Notes: generated from the letters alone by a model not told the origin. A stretch of 64,000 nt of DNA from Mycobacterium colombiense (GCF_003284975.1 NZ_QMEU01000004.1:62001-126000), one strand, 5' to 3'. Shown: positions 36,553-46,634, counted from the first letter of the stretch. Made by a program: numbers and translations.

Positions 36553-38699
36553 CCACCGGAGCCCACGCCCACTATCCTGGGGGGCCGGGGGAGACGGATT
36601 ACCACGCGCTCAACGCGATGCTGAATCTGTACGACGCGGACGGCAAGATTCAGTTCGACAAGGACCGCGAGGCCGCACATCAATATTTCCTGCAGCACGT
36701 CAACCAGAACACGGTGTTCTTCCACAATCAGGACGAGAAGCTCGACTACCTGATCAAGGAGAACTATTACGAGCGCGAGGTTCTCGACCAGTACAGCCGC
36801 AATTTCGTCAAGACGCTGCTGGATCGGGCCTATGCCAAGAAGTTCCGGTTCCCGACGTTTCTGGGCGCATTCAAGTACTACACCTCCTACACGCTGAAGA
36901 CGTTCGACGGGAAGCGCTACCTGGAGCGCTTCGAGGACCGCGTGGTCATGGTGGCGCTGACGCTGGCCGCCGGCGACACCGTGCTGGCCGAAAAGTTGGT
37001 CGACGAGATCATCGACGGGCGATTCCAGCCGGCCACCCCGACGTTTTTGAACTCGGGCAAAAAGCAGCGCGGCGAGCCGGTGAGCTGCTTTCTGCTGCGC
37101 ATCGAAGACAACATGGAGTCGATCGGGCGATCGATCAACTCCGCGCTGCAGCTGTCCAAGCGTGGCGGGGGAGTTGCCTTGCTGCTGAGCAACATTCGCG
37201 AGCACGGCGCGCCGATCAAGAACATCGAGAACCAGTCCTCGGGCGTCATCCCGATCATGAAGCTGCTCGAGGACTCCTTCTCCTACGCCAACCAGCTCGG
37301 CGCGCGGCAGGGTGCCGGCGCGGTGTACCTGCATGCGCACCACCCGGACATCTACCGGTTCCTGGACACCAAGCGCGAGAACGCCGACGAGAAGATCCGC
37401 ATCAAGACGCTGAGCCTGGGCGTGGTGATTCCCGACATCACCTTCGAGCTGGCCAAGAAGAACGAGGACATGTACCTGTTCTCGCCGTACGACGTCGAGC
37501 GGGTCTACGGGTTGCCGTTCGCCGACATCTCGGTCACCGAGAAGTACTACGAGATGGTCGACGACGCCCGCATCCGCAAGACCAAGATCAAGGCGCGGGA
37601 GTTCTTCCAGACGCTGGCCGAGCTGCAGTTCGAATCCGGCTACCCCTACATCATGTTCGAGGACACGGTGAACCGGGCGAACCCTATCGACGGCAAGATC
37701 ACCCACTCGAACCTGTGCTCGGAGATCCTGCAGGTCTCCACGCCGTCGGTGTTCAACGATGACTTGTCGTATGCCAAAGTGGGCAAGGACATCTCGTGCA
37801 ACCTGGGGTCGCTGAACATCGCCAAGACGATGGACTCGCCCGACTTCGCGCAGACCATCGAGGTCGCGATCCGGGCGCTGACGGCGGTGAGCGATCAGAC
37901 CCACATCACCTCGGTGCCCTCAATCGAGCAGGGCAACAACGAGTCCCACGCGATCGGCCTCGGCCAGATGAACCTGCACGGCTACCTGGCCCGCGAGCGC
38001 ATCCACTATGGCTCCGAAGAAGGCATCGACTTCACCAACATCTACTTCTACACGGTGCTCTACCACGCGCTGCGCGCGTCGAACCGCATCGCGATCGAGC
38101 GGGGCAGCAGGTTCGGCGGCTTCGAGAAGTCGAAGTACGCCTCGGGTGAGTTCTTCGACAAGTACACCGAGCGGGTGTGGGAGCCGGCCACTCCGCGGGT
38201 GCGCGAGATCTTCGCCGAGGCGCGCATTCGCATTCCCACCCAAGAGGATTGGCAGCGGCTCAAGGAGTCGGTGCAGGCGCACGGCATTTACAACCAGAAC
38301 CTGCAGGCCGTCCCGCCGACGGGATCGATCAGCTACATCAACCACTCGACCAGCTCGATCCACCCGGTGGCCAGCAAGATCGAGATCCGCAAGGAAGGCA
38401 AGATCGGCCGCGTCTACTACCCGGCGCCGTACCTGACCAACGACAACCTGGAGTACTACCAGGACGCCTACGAGATCGGTTACGAGAAGATCATCGACAC
38501 CTATGCCGCGGCCACCCAGCACGTGGACCAGGGCCTGTCGCTCACGCTGTTCTTCAAGGACACCGCCACCACCCGCGACGTGAACAAGGCGCAGATCTAT
38601 GCCTGGCGCAAGGGAATCAAGACGCTGTACTACATCCGCCTGCGCCAGATGGCTTTGGAGGGAACAGAGGTCGAGGGCTGCGTGTCCTGCATGCTCTAG
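36522..38699 (+). CDS. nrdE: Class Ib ribonucleoside-diphosphate reductase, large subunit
   Basis: A 725-residue catalytic subunit, exactly the H37Rv length when started at GTG 36522 inside nrdI. It reduces all four NDPs. Seen motifs: [20 protein letters not shown] with one active-site cysteine, SNLCSEIL, the [19 protein letters not shown] loop, and the redox-active C-terminal tail EGCVSCML. The short N-terminus lacks an allosteric ATP-cone, as usual for NrdE. Its partner NrdF2 is encoded 6.5 kb away. Confidence 0.97.
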   Translation: MSPTVAAEPVTTGAHAHYPGGPGETDYHALNAMLNLYDADGKIQFDKDREAAHQYFLQHVNQNTVFFHNQDEKLDYLIKENYYEREVLDQYSRNFVKTLLDRAYAKKFRFPTFLGAFKYYTSYTLKTFDGKRYLERFEDRVVMVALTLAAGDTVLAEKLVDEIIDGRFQPATPTFLNSGKKQRGEPVSCFLLRIEDNMESIGRSINSALQLSKRGGGVALLLSNIREHGAPIKNIENQSSGVIPIMKLLEDSFSYANQLGARQGAGAVYLHAHHPDIYRFLDTKRENADEKIRIKTLSLGVVIPDITFELAKKNEDMYLFSPYDVERVYGLPFADISVTEKYYEMVDDARIRKTKIKAREFFQTLAELQFESGYPYIMFEDTVNRANPIDGKITHSNLCSEILQVSTPSVFNDDLSYAKVGKDISCNLGSLNIAKTMDSPDFAQTIEVAIRALTAVSDQTHITSVPSIEQGNNESHAIGLGQMNLHGYLARERIHYGSEEGIDFTNIYFYTVLYHALRASNRIAIERGSRFGGFEKSKYASGEFFDKYTERVWEPATPRVREIFAEARIRIPTQEDWQRLKESVQAHGIYNQNLQAVPPTGSISYINHSTSSIHPVASKIEIRKEGKIGRVYYPAPYLTNDNLEYYQDAYEIGYEKIIDTYAAATQHVDQGLSLTLFFKDTATTRDVNKAQIYAWRKGIKTLYYIRLRQMALEGTEVEGCVSCML

Positions 38700-38711
38700 G
38701 ACTTCGATCGA

Positions 38712-39179
38712 TCACAGGTTCTCGGCGCCCCAGTCGGCCAGCCGGCGCTCGCGTTCGGTTGAGTCGATGTCTTCGACCCGCGTCATGATCGACCACCGCT
38801 GCCCGAACGGGTCTGTGATGGACCCGAACCGGTCGCCGGTGACGAAGGTCTGGGCCGCCTCGCGCAGTGTCGCCCCCGCGTTCTGGGCCCGCGCCAGCAC
38901 GGCGTCGACATCCGCGCAGTAGAGCGCGATCGAGTGGGTGACCGCCTCAGTACGGCTCGGGGCTTCAAGCTGATAGCTGGGGTTGGGGTCGGACAGCTGC
39001 AACCTGCCGCGCCCGAAGTCCAACTCCGCGTGCGCGACCGTGCCATCGGGCCCGGGCATCTTCTCGACGAGCGCCGCGCCGAAGACGTCGGTGTAGAACT
39101 CGATGGCGGCTGCGGCTCCGTCGACAACGAGAAAAGGGGTCAAACTCGTGTAGCCCTCGGGGATCGGTTCGGGATTCAT
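38712..39179 (-). CDS. VOC-superfamily (glyoxalase/bleomycin-resistance-like) protein
   Basis: A 155-residue protein with two beta-alpha-beta-beta-beta units: SLTPFLVVDGAAAAIEFYTDVFGA in the first and THSIALYCADVDAVLARAQNAGA in the second, then SITDPFGQRWSI. This is the PhnB-like subgroup. The start is ATG 39179; a longer frame upstream lies in the AraC gene. Convergent with nrdE and divergent from the AraC regulator, with only 27 bases between. The VOC/AraC pair is not in this place in H37Rv as I recall. Confidence 0.83.
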   Translation of the reverse strand: MNPEPIPEGYTSLTPFLVVDGAAAAIEFYTDVFGAALVEKMPGPDGTVAHAELDFGRGRLQLSDPNPSYQLEAPSRTEAVTHSIALYCADVDAVLARAQNAGATLREAAQTFVTGDRFGSITDPFGQRWSIMTRVEDIDSTERERRLADWGAENL

Positions 39180-39206
39180 GTCGTTCAGCTTGGCTAGATT
39201 CGTCGC

Positions 39207-40037
39207 GTGGAAGCTTGTAAAAACGCGCCAGCGGCGGGAGCGCCAGAGCCCGGTGTGGTCGGGCGGGCTGCTACCGGTTCGATATTCGAGCTCGATCGCG
39301 CGGTGCCCTCGGCGGCGGCTGCCGAATTCGTCGAGCATTTCTGGTCGGTGCGCTGGGACCTGACCGGGCGGACCCCGCAGGAAAGCTTGGTCATCGCTTT
39401 CCCATCGATCAATCTCACCCATGAGTGGGGCACCGACTCACCCCGCCATGGGTTCAACCTGCCGGCCACCTTGCTGCACGGCGTGGTTCAGCGGATCTTC
39501 GCCATCGAGCTGTCGGGACGCGGCGCGGTGGTCGGCGCGCGCTTCCGGCCAGGCGGATTCACCGCCCGATTCCGACGCGATGCAAGCGTGCTGACCGGCC
39601 GGGTTGTGTGCGTCGATGACGACTTATTCGACAGCCCAGCGCTTTTCGACGATGATATCGATGGCGCGACCGCGCAACTGGACGCCATGATCGGGGCACG
39701 TACCGACCCCGACCCGACCTATAGGTCACTCACCGCGCTGCTAGCCCGGATCCGTGACGACGACGCCATCCAGCGAGTACAGCACGTGATGGCGTGCTCG
39801 CCGTGGAGCGCGCGAACCACCCAGCGGGTCTTCCGGCACTACGTCGGGGTTCCGGTCAAATGGGTCCTGTGCCGTTACCGCCTGCAGCAGGCGGCGTTGG
39901 CAATCGAGACCGATCGATCCGTCGATCTGGCCGATCTGGCGGTTCGATTCGGCTGGTATGACCAAGCCCACTTCACCAACGACTTCCGGTCGATGCTCGG
40001 CTGCAGTCCCGGTGAGTACGCCCAGCGATACGCCTGA
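39207..40037 (+). CDS. AraC-family transcriptional regulator
   Basis: A 276-residue regulator. The N-terminal domain (about 25-150) resembles the DUF6597/ligand domain with EHFWSVRWDLTGR and VVGARFRPGGFTARF. The C-terminal double helix-turn-helix has WSARTTQRVFRHYVGVPVKWVLCRYR and then LADLAVRFGWYDQAHFTNDFRSMLGCSPGEY. GTG at 39207. Probably controls the divergent VOC gene. The close spacing leaves little room for separate promoters. Confidence 0.87.
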   Translation: MEACKNAPAAGAPEPGVVGRAATGSIFELDRAVPSAAAAEFVEHFWSVRWDLTGRTPQESLVIAFPSINLTHEWGTDSPRHGFNLPATLLHGVVQRIFAIELSGRGAVVGARFRPGGFTARFRRDASVLTGRVVCVDDDLFDSPALFDDDIDGATAQLDAMIGARTDPDPTYRSLTALLARIRDDDAIQRVQHVMACSPWSARTTQRVFRHYVGVPVKWVLCRYRLQQAALAIETDRSVDLADLAVRFGWYDQAHFTNDFRSMLGCSPGEYAQRYA

Positions 40038-40097
40038 ACGGGCACGCCCCGCCGTTCGAACGCAGTCTGCCCAGGTCAGCGCCTGTCGCGCGGTACA

Positions 40098-40844
40098 GTG
40101 CTTGATGTGGTGAGAATTCCTCGGCCCCCTCGGCCCCACCCGGCTGTCAAGCCTGGGGCCAAGGTCGACGCGCGCAGCGAGCGCTGGCGCGAGCACCGCA
40201 AGAAAGTGCGCAGCGAGATCGTCGACGCGGCCTTCCGCGCCATCGACCGGCTCGGCCCCGAACTGTCCGTGCGGGAAATCGCCGAGGAGGCCGGCACCGC
40301 CAAGCCGAAGATTTACCGGCACTTCCACGACAAGTCCGACCTGTTCCAGGCGATCGGGGAGCGGCTGCGCGACATGCTGTGGGCGGCGATCTTCGCGTCC
40401 ATCGACCTGAAGACCGACTCGGCCCGTGAGGTGATCCGGCGCAGCGTCGAGGAGTACGTGATCCTGGTCGACAAGCACCCCAACGTGCTGCGCGTCTTCA
40501 TCCAGGGCCGCTCGGCGGCCAGCCCCCAGATCCTCGACGAGGGACGCGGCATCACCCTGGCCGTGGCCGACATGTTCGACAACGAGCTGCGCGAGATGGA
40601 ACTCGACCACGCGGCGGTCGAACTGGCCGGCAACGCGGCGTTCGGCTGCGCCGCGTCGGCCACGGAGTGGTGGCTGGGCCCCGAGCCGGACAGCCCCCGG
40701 CTGATGTCGCGCGAGCAGTTCGTCGCGCACCTGACCACCATCATGATGGGGGTCATCGTCGGTACCGCTGAGGCGCTGGGCATCACGATGGATCCTGACC
40801 TGCCGATTCACGACATGGTGACCGTCAAGCCGGCCGTGGGCTGA
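40098..40844 (+). CDS. TetR-family regulator (Rv3050c-like)
   Basis: Up to 248 residues (Rv3050c is 246). The helix-turn-helix is LSVREIAEEAGTAKPKIYRHFHDKSDL at about residues 55-82, after a basic N-terminal tail. GTG codons at 40098, 40107 and 40110 are candidate starts. The monooxygenase gene follows on the same strand 154 bases later, with a 26-base inverted repeat between them. Control of the monooxygenase is likely. Confidence 0.88.
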   Translation: MLDVVRIPRPPRPHPAVKPGAKVDARSERWREHRKKVRSEIVDAAFRAIDRLGPELSVREIAEEAGTAKPKIYRHFHDKSDLFQAIGERLRDMLWAAIFASIDLKTDSAREVIRRSVEEYVILVDKHPNVLRVFIQGRSAASPQILDEGRGITLAVADMFDNELREMELDHAAVELAGNAAFGCAASATEWWLGPEPDSPRLMSREQFVAHLTTIMMGVIVGTAEALGITMDPDLPIHDMVTVKPAVG

Positions 40845-40896
40845 GCGCGGTTCCGCGTTGACAACCGCCTCGGCCATCGATAACACTCGTCCCAAG

Positions 40897-40922
40897 CCGA
40901 TACCCTGGGTACTGGGTATCGG
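40897..40922. promoter_or_regulatory. Operator-like inverted repeat upstream of the monooxygenase gene
   Basis: CCGATACCC (40897-40905) and GGGTATCGG (40914-40922) are perfect 9-base arms around TGGGTACT. TGGGTA is also directly repeated across spacer and right arm. It lies 77 bases before the monooxygenase start and 53 bases after the TetR stop. Confidence 0.6.
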
Positions 40923-40998
40923 CGTCGGCGGGGGCCGCAGCCGAGAACGCCGACTGGCGCCGACCCGCGACACGCCTGGATAGAAGGACCGATCGACC

Positions 40999-42537
40999 GT
41001 GACCGACGTCGTGACACAAACCGAGACAACCCCCGCGGCCACCGCCACGAAGCCGGTGCACACGCGTGCCGTCATTATCGGGACCGGGTTCTCCGGTCTG
41101 GGGATGGCGATCGCGCTGCAAAAGCAGGGCGTCGGCTTCGTGATCCTGGAAAAGGCCGGCGACATCGGCGGCACCTGGCGGGACAACAGCTATCCCGGGT
41201 GCGCCTGCGACATCCCGTCGCACCTGTATTCGTTCTCGTTCGAGCCCAAGCCCGACTGGAAGAACCCGTTCTCCTTCCAGCCCGAGATCTGGGATTACCT
41301 CAAGGGCGTCACCGAGAAGTACGGCCTGCGCCGCTACATCGAGTTCGACTCGCTGGTCGATCGGGCCCACTGGGACGATGACGAGAACCGCTGGCACGTG
41401 TTCACCGCCGACGGGCGCGAATACGTCGCCCAGTTCCTGATCTCGGGTGCGGGCGCGCTGCACATCCCGTCCATGCCCGACATCGAAGGCCGCGATGAGT
41501 TTGCGGGCGCCGCTTTCCATTCCGCCGAGTGGGACCACAGCGTCGACCTGACCGGCAAGCGGGTGGCCGTCATCGGGACCGGCGCCAGTGCGATCCAGAT
41601 CGTGCCGGAGATCGTGGGGAAGGTCGCCGAACTTCAGCTCTACCAACGCACTCCGCCGTGGGTGGTGCCGCGCTCGAACCCCGAGATTCCGCCGGCGGTG
41701 CGCCGGGCCATGGAGAACGTGCCCGGGCTGCGCGCGCTGGTGCGACTCGCGATCTACTGGGGGCAGGAAGCGCTGGCCTTCGGCATGACCAAACGGCCGA
41801 ACCTGCTCAAGTTCATCGAATCCTACTGCAAATACAACATTCGCCGGGCGGTCAAGGATAAGGAGTTGCGGCGCAAGCTGATCCCGAATTACCGCATCGG
41901 GTGCAAGCGAATCCTGAACTCCTCCACCTACTACGGCGCGGTCGCGGACCCGAAGACCGAACTGGTCACCGACCACATCGCGCGAATCACCGCCGACGGC
42001 ATCGACACCGTCGACGGCACCCATCGCCAGGCCGACGTGATCGTGTACGCCACCGGTTTCCACGTCACCGACTCCTACACCTACGTCCAGATCAAGGGGC
42101 TGCACGGCGAGGACCTGGTGGACCGCTGGAACCGCGAGGGCATCGGCGCGCATCGCGGCATCACCGTCGCCGACGTGCCCAACCTGTTCTTCCTGCTGGG
42201 ACCCAACACCGGCCTGGGACACAACTCGGTGGTGTTCATGATCGAATCCCAAATCCGTTACGTCGCAGACGCGATCGCGACCTGCGACAAGCTGGGCGCC
42301 CAGGCGCTGGCCCCCACCCGCGCCGCCCAGGACAAGTTCAACGACGAGCTGCAGCGCAGGCTGGGCCCCTCGGTGTGGAACAGCGGTGGCTGCAGCAGCT
42401 GGTATCTGGATGAGCACGGCAAGAACACCGTGCTCTGGGGTGGCTACACCTGGGAGTATTGGCGGGCGACCCGTTCGGTCAAGCCGGACGAATACCAGTT
42501 CTACGGCGTGAACACGGGCGCGCAGGCGGCGGTCTAA
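40999..42537 (+). CDS. Flavin-containing (Baeyer-Villiger-type) monooxygenase (Rv3049c-like)
   Basis: A 512-residue FAD/NADPH monooxygenase. The FAD loop is GTGFSGLG (residues 28-35), the NADPH loop IGTGASAIQ near residue 195, and the fingerprint FAGAAFHSAEWD between them has D in place of the usual P after W. YATGF near residue 350 is also typical. GTG at 40999. Mycobacterial relatives oxidise ketones and activate thioamide drugs, but substrate specificity cannot be read here. Its stop codon overlaps the convergent SDR stop by two bases. Confidence 0.9.
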   Translation: MTDVVTQTETTPAATATKPVHTRAVIIGTGFSGLGMAIALQKQGVGFVILEKAGDIGGTWRDNSYPGCACDIPSHLYSFSFEPKPDWKNPFSFQPEIWDYLKGVTEKYGLRRYIEFDSLVDRAHWDDDENRWHVFTADGREYVAQFLISGAGALHIPSMPDIEGRDEFAGAAFHSAEWDHSVDLTGKRVAVIGTGASAIQIVPEIVGKVAELQLYQRTPPWVVPRSNPEIPPAVRRAMENVPGLRALVRLAIYWGQEALAFGMTKRPNLLKFIESYCKYNIRRAVKDKELRRKLIPNYRIGCKRILNSSTYYGAVADPKTELVTDHIARITADGIDTVDGTHRQADVIVYATGFHVTDSYTYVQIKGLHGEDLVDRWNREGIGAHRGITVADVPNLFFLLGPNTGLGHNSVVFMIESQIRYVADAIATCDKLGAQALAPTRAAQDKFNDELQRRLGPSVWNSGGCSSWYLDEHGKNTVLWGGYTWEYWRATRSVKPDEYQFYGVNTGAQAAV

Positions 42538-43454
42538 GAGCCGACCAAAGATGTTGCGGCGCTGCGCGGTTCGCGGGCCTGCGACTTCTTGGCGAACGAG
42601 CGCAGGTTCTGGCGCATGATGCGGTCCAGCACCCGGTCGGACACCACGCGGTTGACCCACAACAGGATCGCCGCGTCGCGCCCGATGCTATAGCGCGTGC
42701 GCGGGCGTGATGCGGTCGCGGCCTTGGCAACCACCTTCGCGGCGTGTTCGGCCGAAACGCCGTCCTCGCCGAACGACCGGGCTTGCGCCGTGACGGCCGC
42801 GATCAGATCGGCGTAGCGGGCGAGTTGGGCATCGGTCAGGTCGGCCATCAGTGCCTCGGCGGTGTTGATACCCCGCTCGGCCATCTCGGTTTTGACTGCG
42901 CCCGGCTCGACGACTACCACCTTGATGCCGAGTTCGGCGACCTCACGCCGCAACGCGTCACTGGCGGCTTCCAGGGCGAACTTCGAACCGGCATATGCGC
43001 CATACGTCGGCAACACCACCTTGCCGCCGACGGAGCTGATGTTGACGACGGTGCCTCCGCTGAGGAGCAGGGCCGGCAGCAGCGCCTGGGTCATCGCGAT
43101 GTGGCCGAACAGATTTACCTCGAATTGCCGGCGCCACTGGTCGATTGGCAGCGTTTCGACCGGAGAGTTGACCGCGATCCCGGCGTTGTTGACCAGCGCG
43201 CGCAGGGGACGGCGCAGCGGATCGCGCGCGATGCGGTCGGCGATGGCGGCCACGTCGGTGCCCATCGTGATGTCCAGGATTTGCGGCTCGATGTTCTCCG
43301 CGCGCAGCGCGTCGGCGTCGGCCTCGCGGCGCACACCGGCCAGGACGTGAAAACCCTTGTGGGCCAGTTCTCGAGCGCTGGCCGCGCCGATGCCCGTCGA
43401 GGCACCGGTGACGACGATCAGCTCATTACGGGCGGCGCGACTCGACGACATCAT
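42534..43454 (-). CDS. Short-chain dehydrogenase/reductase
   Basis: A 306-residue SDR. VVTGASTGIGAASA binds the cofactor, NNAGIAV follows, and YAGSKFA holds Tyr and Lys. The long C-terminal part after residue 230 (RTRYSIGRDAAILLWVNRVVSDRVLDRIMRQ) is typical of retinol/lipid-type SDRs. Twin ATG at 43454/43451 with GGAG upstream. Divergent from a TetR gene, with two near-identical operators in the 100 bases between, so repression by that protein is very likely. Confidence 0.85.
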   Translation of the reverse strand: MMSSSRAARNELIVVTGASTGIGAASARELAHKGFHVLAGVRREADADALRAENIEPQILDITMGTDVAAIADRIARDPLRRPLRALVNNAGIAVNSPVETLPIDQWRRQFEVNLFGHIAMTQALLPALLLSGGTVVNISSVGGKVVLPTYGAYAGSKFALEAASDALRREVAELGIKVVVVEPGAVKTEMAERGINTAEALMADLTDAQLARYADLIAAVTAQARSFGEDGVSAEHAAKVVAKAATASRPRTRYSIGRDAAILLWVNRVVSDRVLDRIMRQNLRSFAKKSQAREPRSAATSLVGS

Positions 43455-43481
43455 GGGGTTCTCCAATCGAGGGGAGCTAGT

Positions 43482-43504
43482 TTGAGTTGACGCTGTCATC
43501 TCAA
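43482..43504. promoter_or_regulatory. TetR operator copy 1 (23 bp)
   Basis: Begins TTGAGTTGAC and ends TCTCAA. Matches copy 2 at 19 of 23 positions. It is also the core of a larger inverted repeat, GCTAGTTTGAG (43476-43486) with CTCAAACTAGC (43500-43510). Confidence 0.65.
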
Positions 43505-43512
43505 ACTAGCAG

Positions 43513-43535
43513 TTGAGTTGACATTGTCAACCCAA
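43513..43535. promoter_or_regulatory. TetR operator copy 2 (23 bp)
   Basis: TTGAGTTGACA and TGTCAACCCAA are arms with one mismatch around a single T. It starts exactly 31 bases after copy 1, three helical turns, so both face the same side of the DNA. It lies 20 bases before the TetR start. Confidence 0.7.
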
Positions 43536-43555
43536 GGCCGGCTTATGCTCTGCGG

Positions 43556-44128
43556 GTGACGACAAGAGCCGAGAGCGCGGCGGCCACCCGCCGTTCATTG
43601 GTCGAGGCGGCGGGGGCGTTGCTCGACCTCGGCGGCGTCGACGCGGTGACGCTGCGCGAGGTCGGCGCCCGCAGCGGGGTATCGCGCTCGGCCGCTTATC
43701 GCCACTTTGCCGATAAGGAGTCGTTGCTCGCCGAGCTCGCCACCAACGCGTTGCGCGAATTGGGTGACGCGCTCGAAGCGTTGGCGGGAAGCGAAGGTTC
43801 GCCGGAGGAATGTCTGCGATCGGCCCTACTGTCGCTGATCGCCATCGGCCGCACCCGCCCGCATCTGTACCGCCTGATGTTCACCCCGCCGGCGGGCGAC
43901 CCGACCGCGGCGATGCGGGCGGCCCAACGTACGCAGGGACTGTTTTTGGAGATGGTGGGTCGTATCACCGGTCCGCAGCAGGCCCCACGCTATGGAGCGC
44001 TCATTTTGACGAGCGCACACGGCATCACGGGCTTGGACTTGAGTGGCCACATGGATCTGGACAAGTGGCACACCAGCGCCGAGGAACTCGTCGACACGCT
44101 CATCTCGGTGTTGCCAAAAGCCGGATGA
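43556..44128 (+). CDS. TetR-family regulator
   Basis: A 190-residue TetR protein with helix-turn-helix VTLREVGARSGVSRSAAYRHFADKESLL at about residues 31-58 and a TetR_C domain with RPHLYRLMFTPP. GTG at 43556 just behind operator copy 2. Divergent from the SDR gene. Its last 29 bases overlap the 3' end of the convergent TetR gene at 44100. Likely autorepressor and repressor of the SDR. Confidence 0.86.
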   Translation: MTTRAESAAATRRSLVEAAGALLDLGGVDAVTLREVGARSGVSRSAAYRHFADKESLLAELATNALRELGDALEALAGSEGSPEECLRSALLSLIAIGRTRPHLYRLMFTPPAGDPTAAMRAAQRTQGLFLEMVGRITGPQQAPRYGALILTSAHGITGLDLSGHMDLDKWHTSAEELVDTLISVLPKAG

Positions 44129-44645
44129 AAGCCTGCGCCGCCGCGTCCACGCCGGCGTCGTCGTCGGTCGCGACGAGATCGAGCAGCAGGCCGCGCGCGA
44201 CGGCCAACCCGAGCCGGGCCAAGGCGGGGTCGACCGGAGCCTCGGCGACCGCGTCGACCTCGGCCAGCCAGTCCGTGACGGCCCCGGGAAGCATTCGGGC
44301 ATAAGGCTTTTCGCCCTGGGCGGCGCGGGCGTAGCACTCGAAGAACAAGCGCTCGGCTTGGCGCAGTCCGGGGCGACGCAGGTCGGCCCACATCGCCGCG
44401 AAGCCCTCGGCCGGGTCGGTCGGCAGTTCGGACAGCACGCCCATCTGCCGGCGCTCGACCGCCTCGACGATCGCCAGGAGCAGGTCTTCGCGAGAGCCGA
44501 AGTAGTGCAACAGCATTCGGTGGCTGGTGCCCACCGCGGCGGCCACCTCGCGCAGGGACCGGTCGCCGATGCCGCCGGTGGCGAACTCGGCGACGAGTGC
44601 ATCGAGGAGCTGTTGGCGCCGCCCGGTGTCAGGGGTGCGCGCCAT
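44100..44645 (-). CDS. TetR-family regulator
   Basis: A 181-residue TetR protein; helix-turn-helix SLREVAAAVGTSHRMLLHYFGSREDLL at about residues 29-55. ATG at 44645 overlaps the 3' end of the SRPBCC gene by 17 bases, so both form one minus-strand unit behind the operator at 45074-45091. Nothing in the ligand domain tells the effector. Confidence 0.86.
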   Translation of the reverse strand: MARTPDTGRRQQLLDALVAEFATGGIGDRSLREVAAAVGTSHRMLLHYFGSREDLLLAIVEAVERRQMGVLSELPTDPAEGFAAMWADLRRPGLRQAERLFFECYARAAQGEKPYARMLPGAVTDWLAEVDAVAEAPVDPALARLGLAVARGLLLDLVATDDDAGVDAAAQAFIRLLATPR

Positions 44646-45075
44646 CGGCGCGGCTGAGCTGCTCGGCGCGGGCCTTGAGGCCTTGGGCTTCCTGGTCGAG
44701 GAAGCGCTTGGTCTTCCTGGCCATCAACCACCCGACCGGGGCACCGAGCACGCCGTTCTGGTCGAGTCGCTGTCGCACCAGGGTGCGCCCGCCGGGCTGG
44801 GCGATGACGTCGTGCCGGGCGGTCACCCGCACGCCGGGGGAGCGCTGCACCCAGGTCCAGGACCTGCCGGGCTCGAGCTCGGTGACCCGCCACACCAGCT
44901 TCGACATGCCGGGCTGCTTGATGGCGAAGCGCCTGCCGACGGCGAGGGCCGCGCCGTCCAGCCCGGTCAGGGAGGTGACCGAGGCGGTCCAGTCCGGCCA
45001 GTGCTCGACATCGGTGAAGACGTCCCAGACGAGTTGGGGCGGTGCGTCGATCGCGACGCTGTCGTCGGTAATCAT
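44629..45075 (-). CDS. SRPBCC (START-like) ligand-binding protein
   Basis: A 148-residue helix-grip protein of the polyketide cyclase/START-like group: VAIDAPPQLVWDVFTDVEHWPDWTAS at the N-terminus, W(R)VTELEPGRSWTWVQRSPGV in the middle, and a long C-terminal helix with LMARKTKRFLDQEAQGLKARAEQ. Binds or modifies a hydrophobic ligand of unknown identity. ATG at 45075 lies within an 18-bp palindrome. TACCAT seven bases ahead of the ATG could be a -10, which would make the transcript leaderless. Confidence 0.8.
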   Translation of the reverse strand: MITDDSVAIDAPPQLVWDVFTDVEHWPDWTASVTSLTGLDGAALAVGRRFAIKQPGMSKLVWRVTELEPGRSWTWVQRSPGVRVTARHDVIAQPGGRTLVRQRLDQNGVLGAPVGWLMARKTKRFLDQEAQGLKARAEQLSRADGAHP

Positions 45076-45091
45076 GTACCAAATGGTACAT
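45074..45091. promoter_or_regulatory. Operator-like palindrome over the SRPBCC start codon
   Basis: ATGTACCA and TGGTACAT are perfect 8-base arms around AA. The palindrome covers the ATG (45075-45073 on the minus strand) by two bases and includes the putative -10. A bound TetR dimer would block initiation; the TetR gene is the second gene of this unit. Confidence 0.65.
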
Positions 45092-45159
45092 CCCCGGCGC
45101 GCGATACTGGAGAACGGAATGGAACCGATGGTGCGCCTGGGCGCGCTTGCGACACGCAA

Positions 45160-45175
45160 ACACAAGTTGTTGTGT
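45160..45175. promoter_or_regulatory. NrdR box 1 upstream of nrdF2
   Basis: ACACAAGTTGTTGTGT is a 16-base NrdR-type box with symmetric ACACAA/TTGTGT arms around GTTG; one more base pairs on each side. Its centre lies 31 bases from box 2, the spacing expected for cooperative NrdR binding. Confidence 0.7.
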
Positions 45176-45190
45176 TGCCGTCGCTTGTCG

Positions 45191-45206
45191 CACCCCAGGG
45201 GTAGTG
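45191..45206. promoter_or_regulatory. NrdR box 2 upstream of nrdF2
   Basis: CACCCCAGGGGTAGTG, with ACCCC/GGGGT arms, aligns with the box before nrdH including flanks. Together with box 1 it forms the canonical pair. It ends 50 bases before the nrdF2 start. Confidence 0.65.
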
Positions 45207-45244
45207 TCTGGAGCCTGAGATTCATCCGGCAAAACGGCGTGTGA

Positions 45245-46231
<987 letters not shown>

Positions 46232-46475
46232 CGACGCTGGCATAGCTAGTCGTCCTGCACGTCGGCCGGCCGGAGCCGTTTGGTTCGCTCGGCTGCTCCA
46301 TACGCGGCGCCGGAGTTTTTACAAACCCAGTTGTGATTAGACGCGGGAGCGATTACGCTGCCATCGACGAATCGGGACACGTCGCCAAACATCGGGGTCG
46401 CCTACAAGGGGGAAGTTTGGGAAGTATGTTGTTCCGCGTAGCCCGCGTCACCGCAAACATCGTCACTGCCGCCTT

Positions 46476-46634
46476 ATGACCGTCGCATTGCTGACCCAGC
46501 ATCTCTACGAGTTTGCCGTCGAATTGCGCCGATTGGCTTACACCATGCCCGGTGGATACGAAGACCCGCTGATCCAGCTGAGCGAGCGGATGGTCCACTG
46601 CGCCACCGAGCAGAGCTCGGAAGGTGTCGGCTAG
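46476..46634 (+). CDS. Possible small protein, unknown function
   Basis: A 52-codon frame starting ATG 46476 and reading MTVALLTQHLYEFAVELRRL, then YTMPGGYEDPLIQLSERMVH. Residue composition is protein-like with an amphipathic N-terminal helix, but no clear ribosome-binding site precedes it. It lies in a less GC-rich stretch downstream of nrdF2, around where H37Rv has the hypothetical gene Rv3047c; I cannot say it is related. Confidence 0.35.
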   Translation: MTVALLTQHLYEFAVELRRLAYTMPGGYEDPLIQLSERMVHCATEQSSEGVG

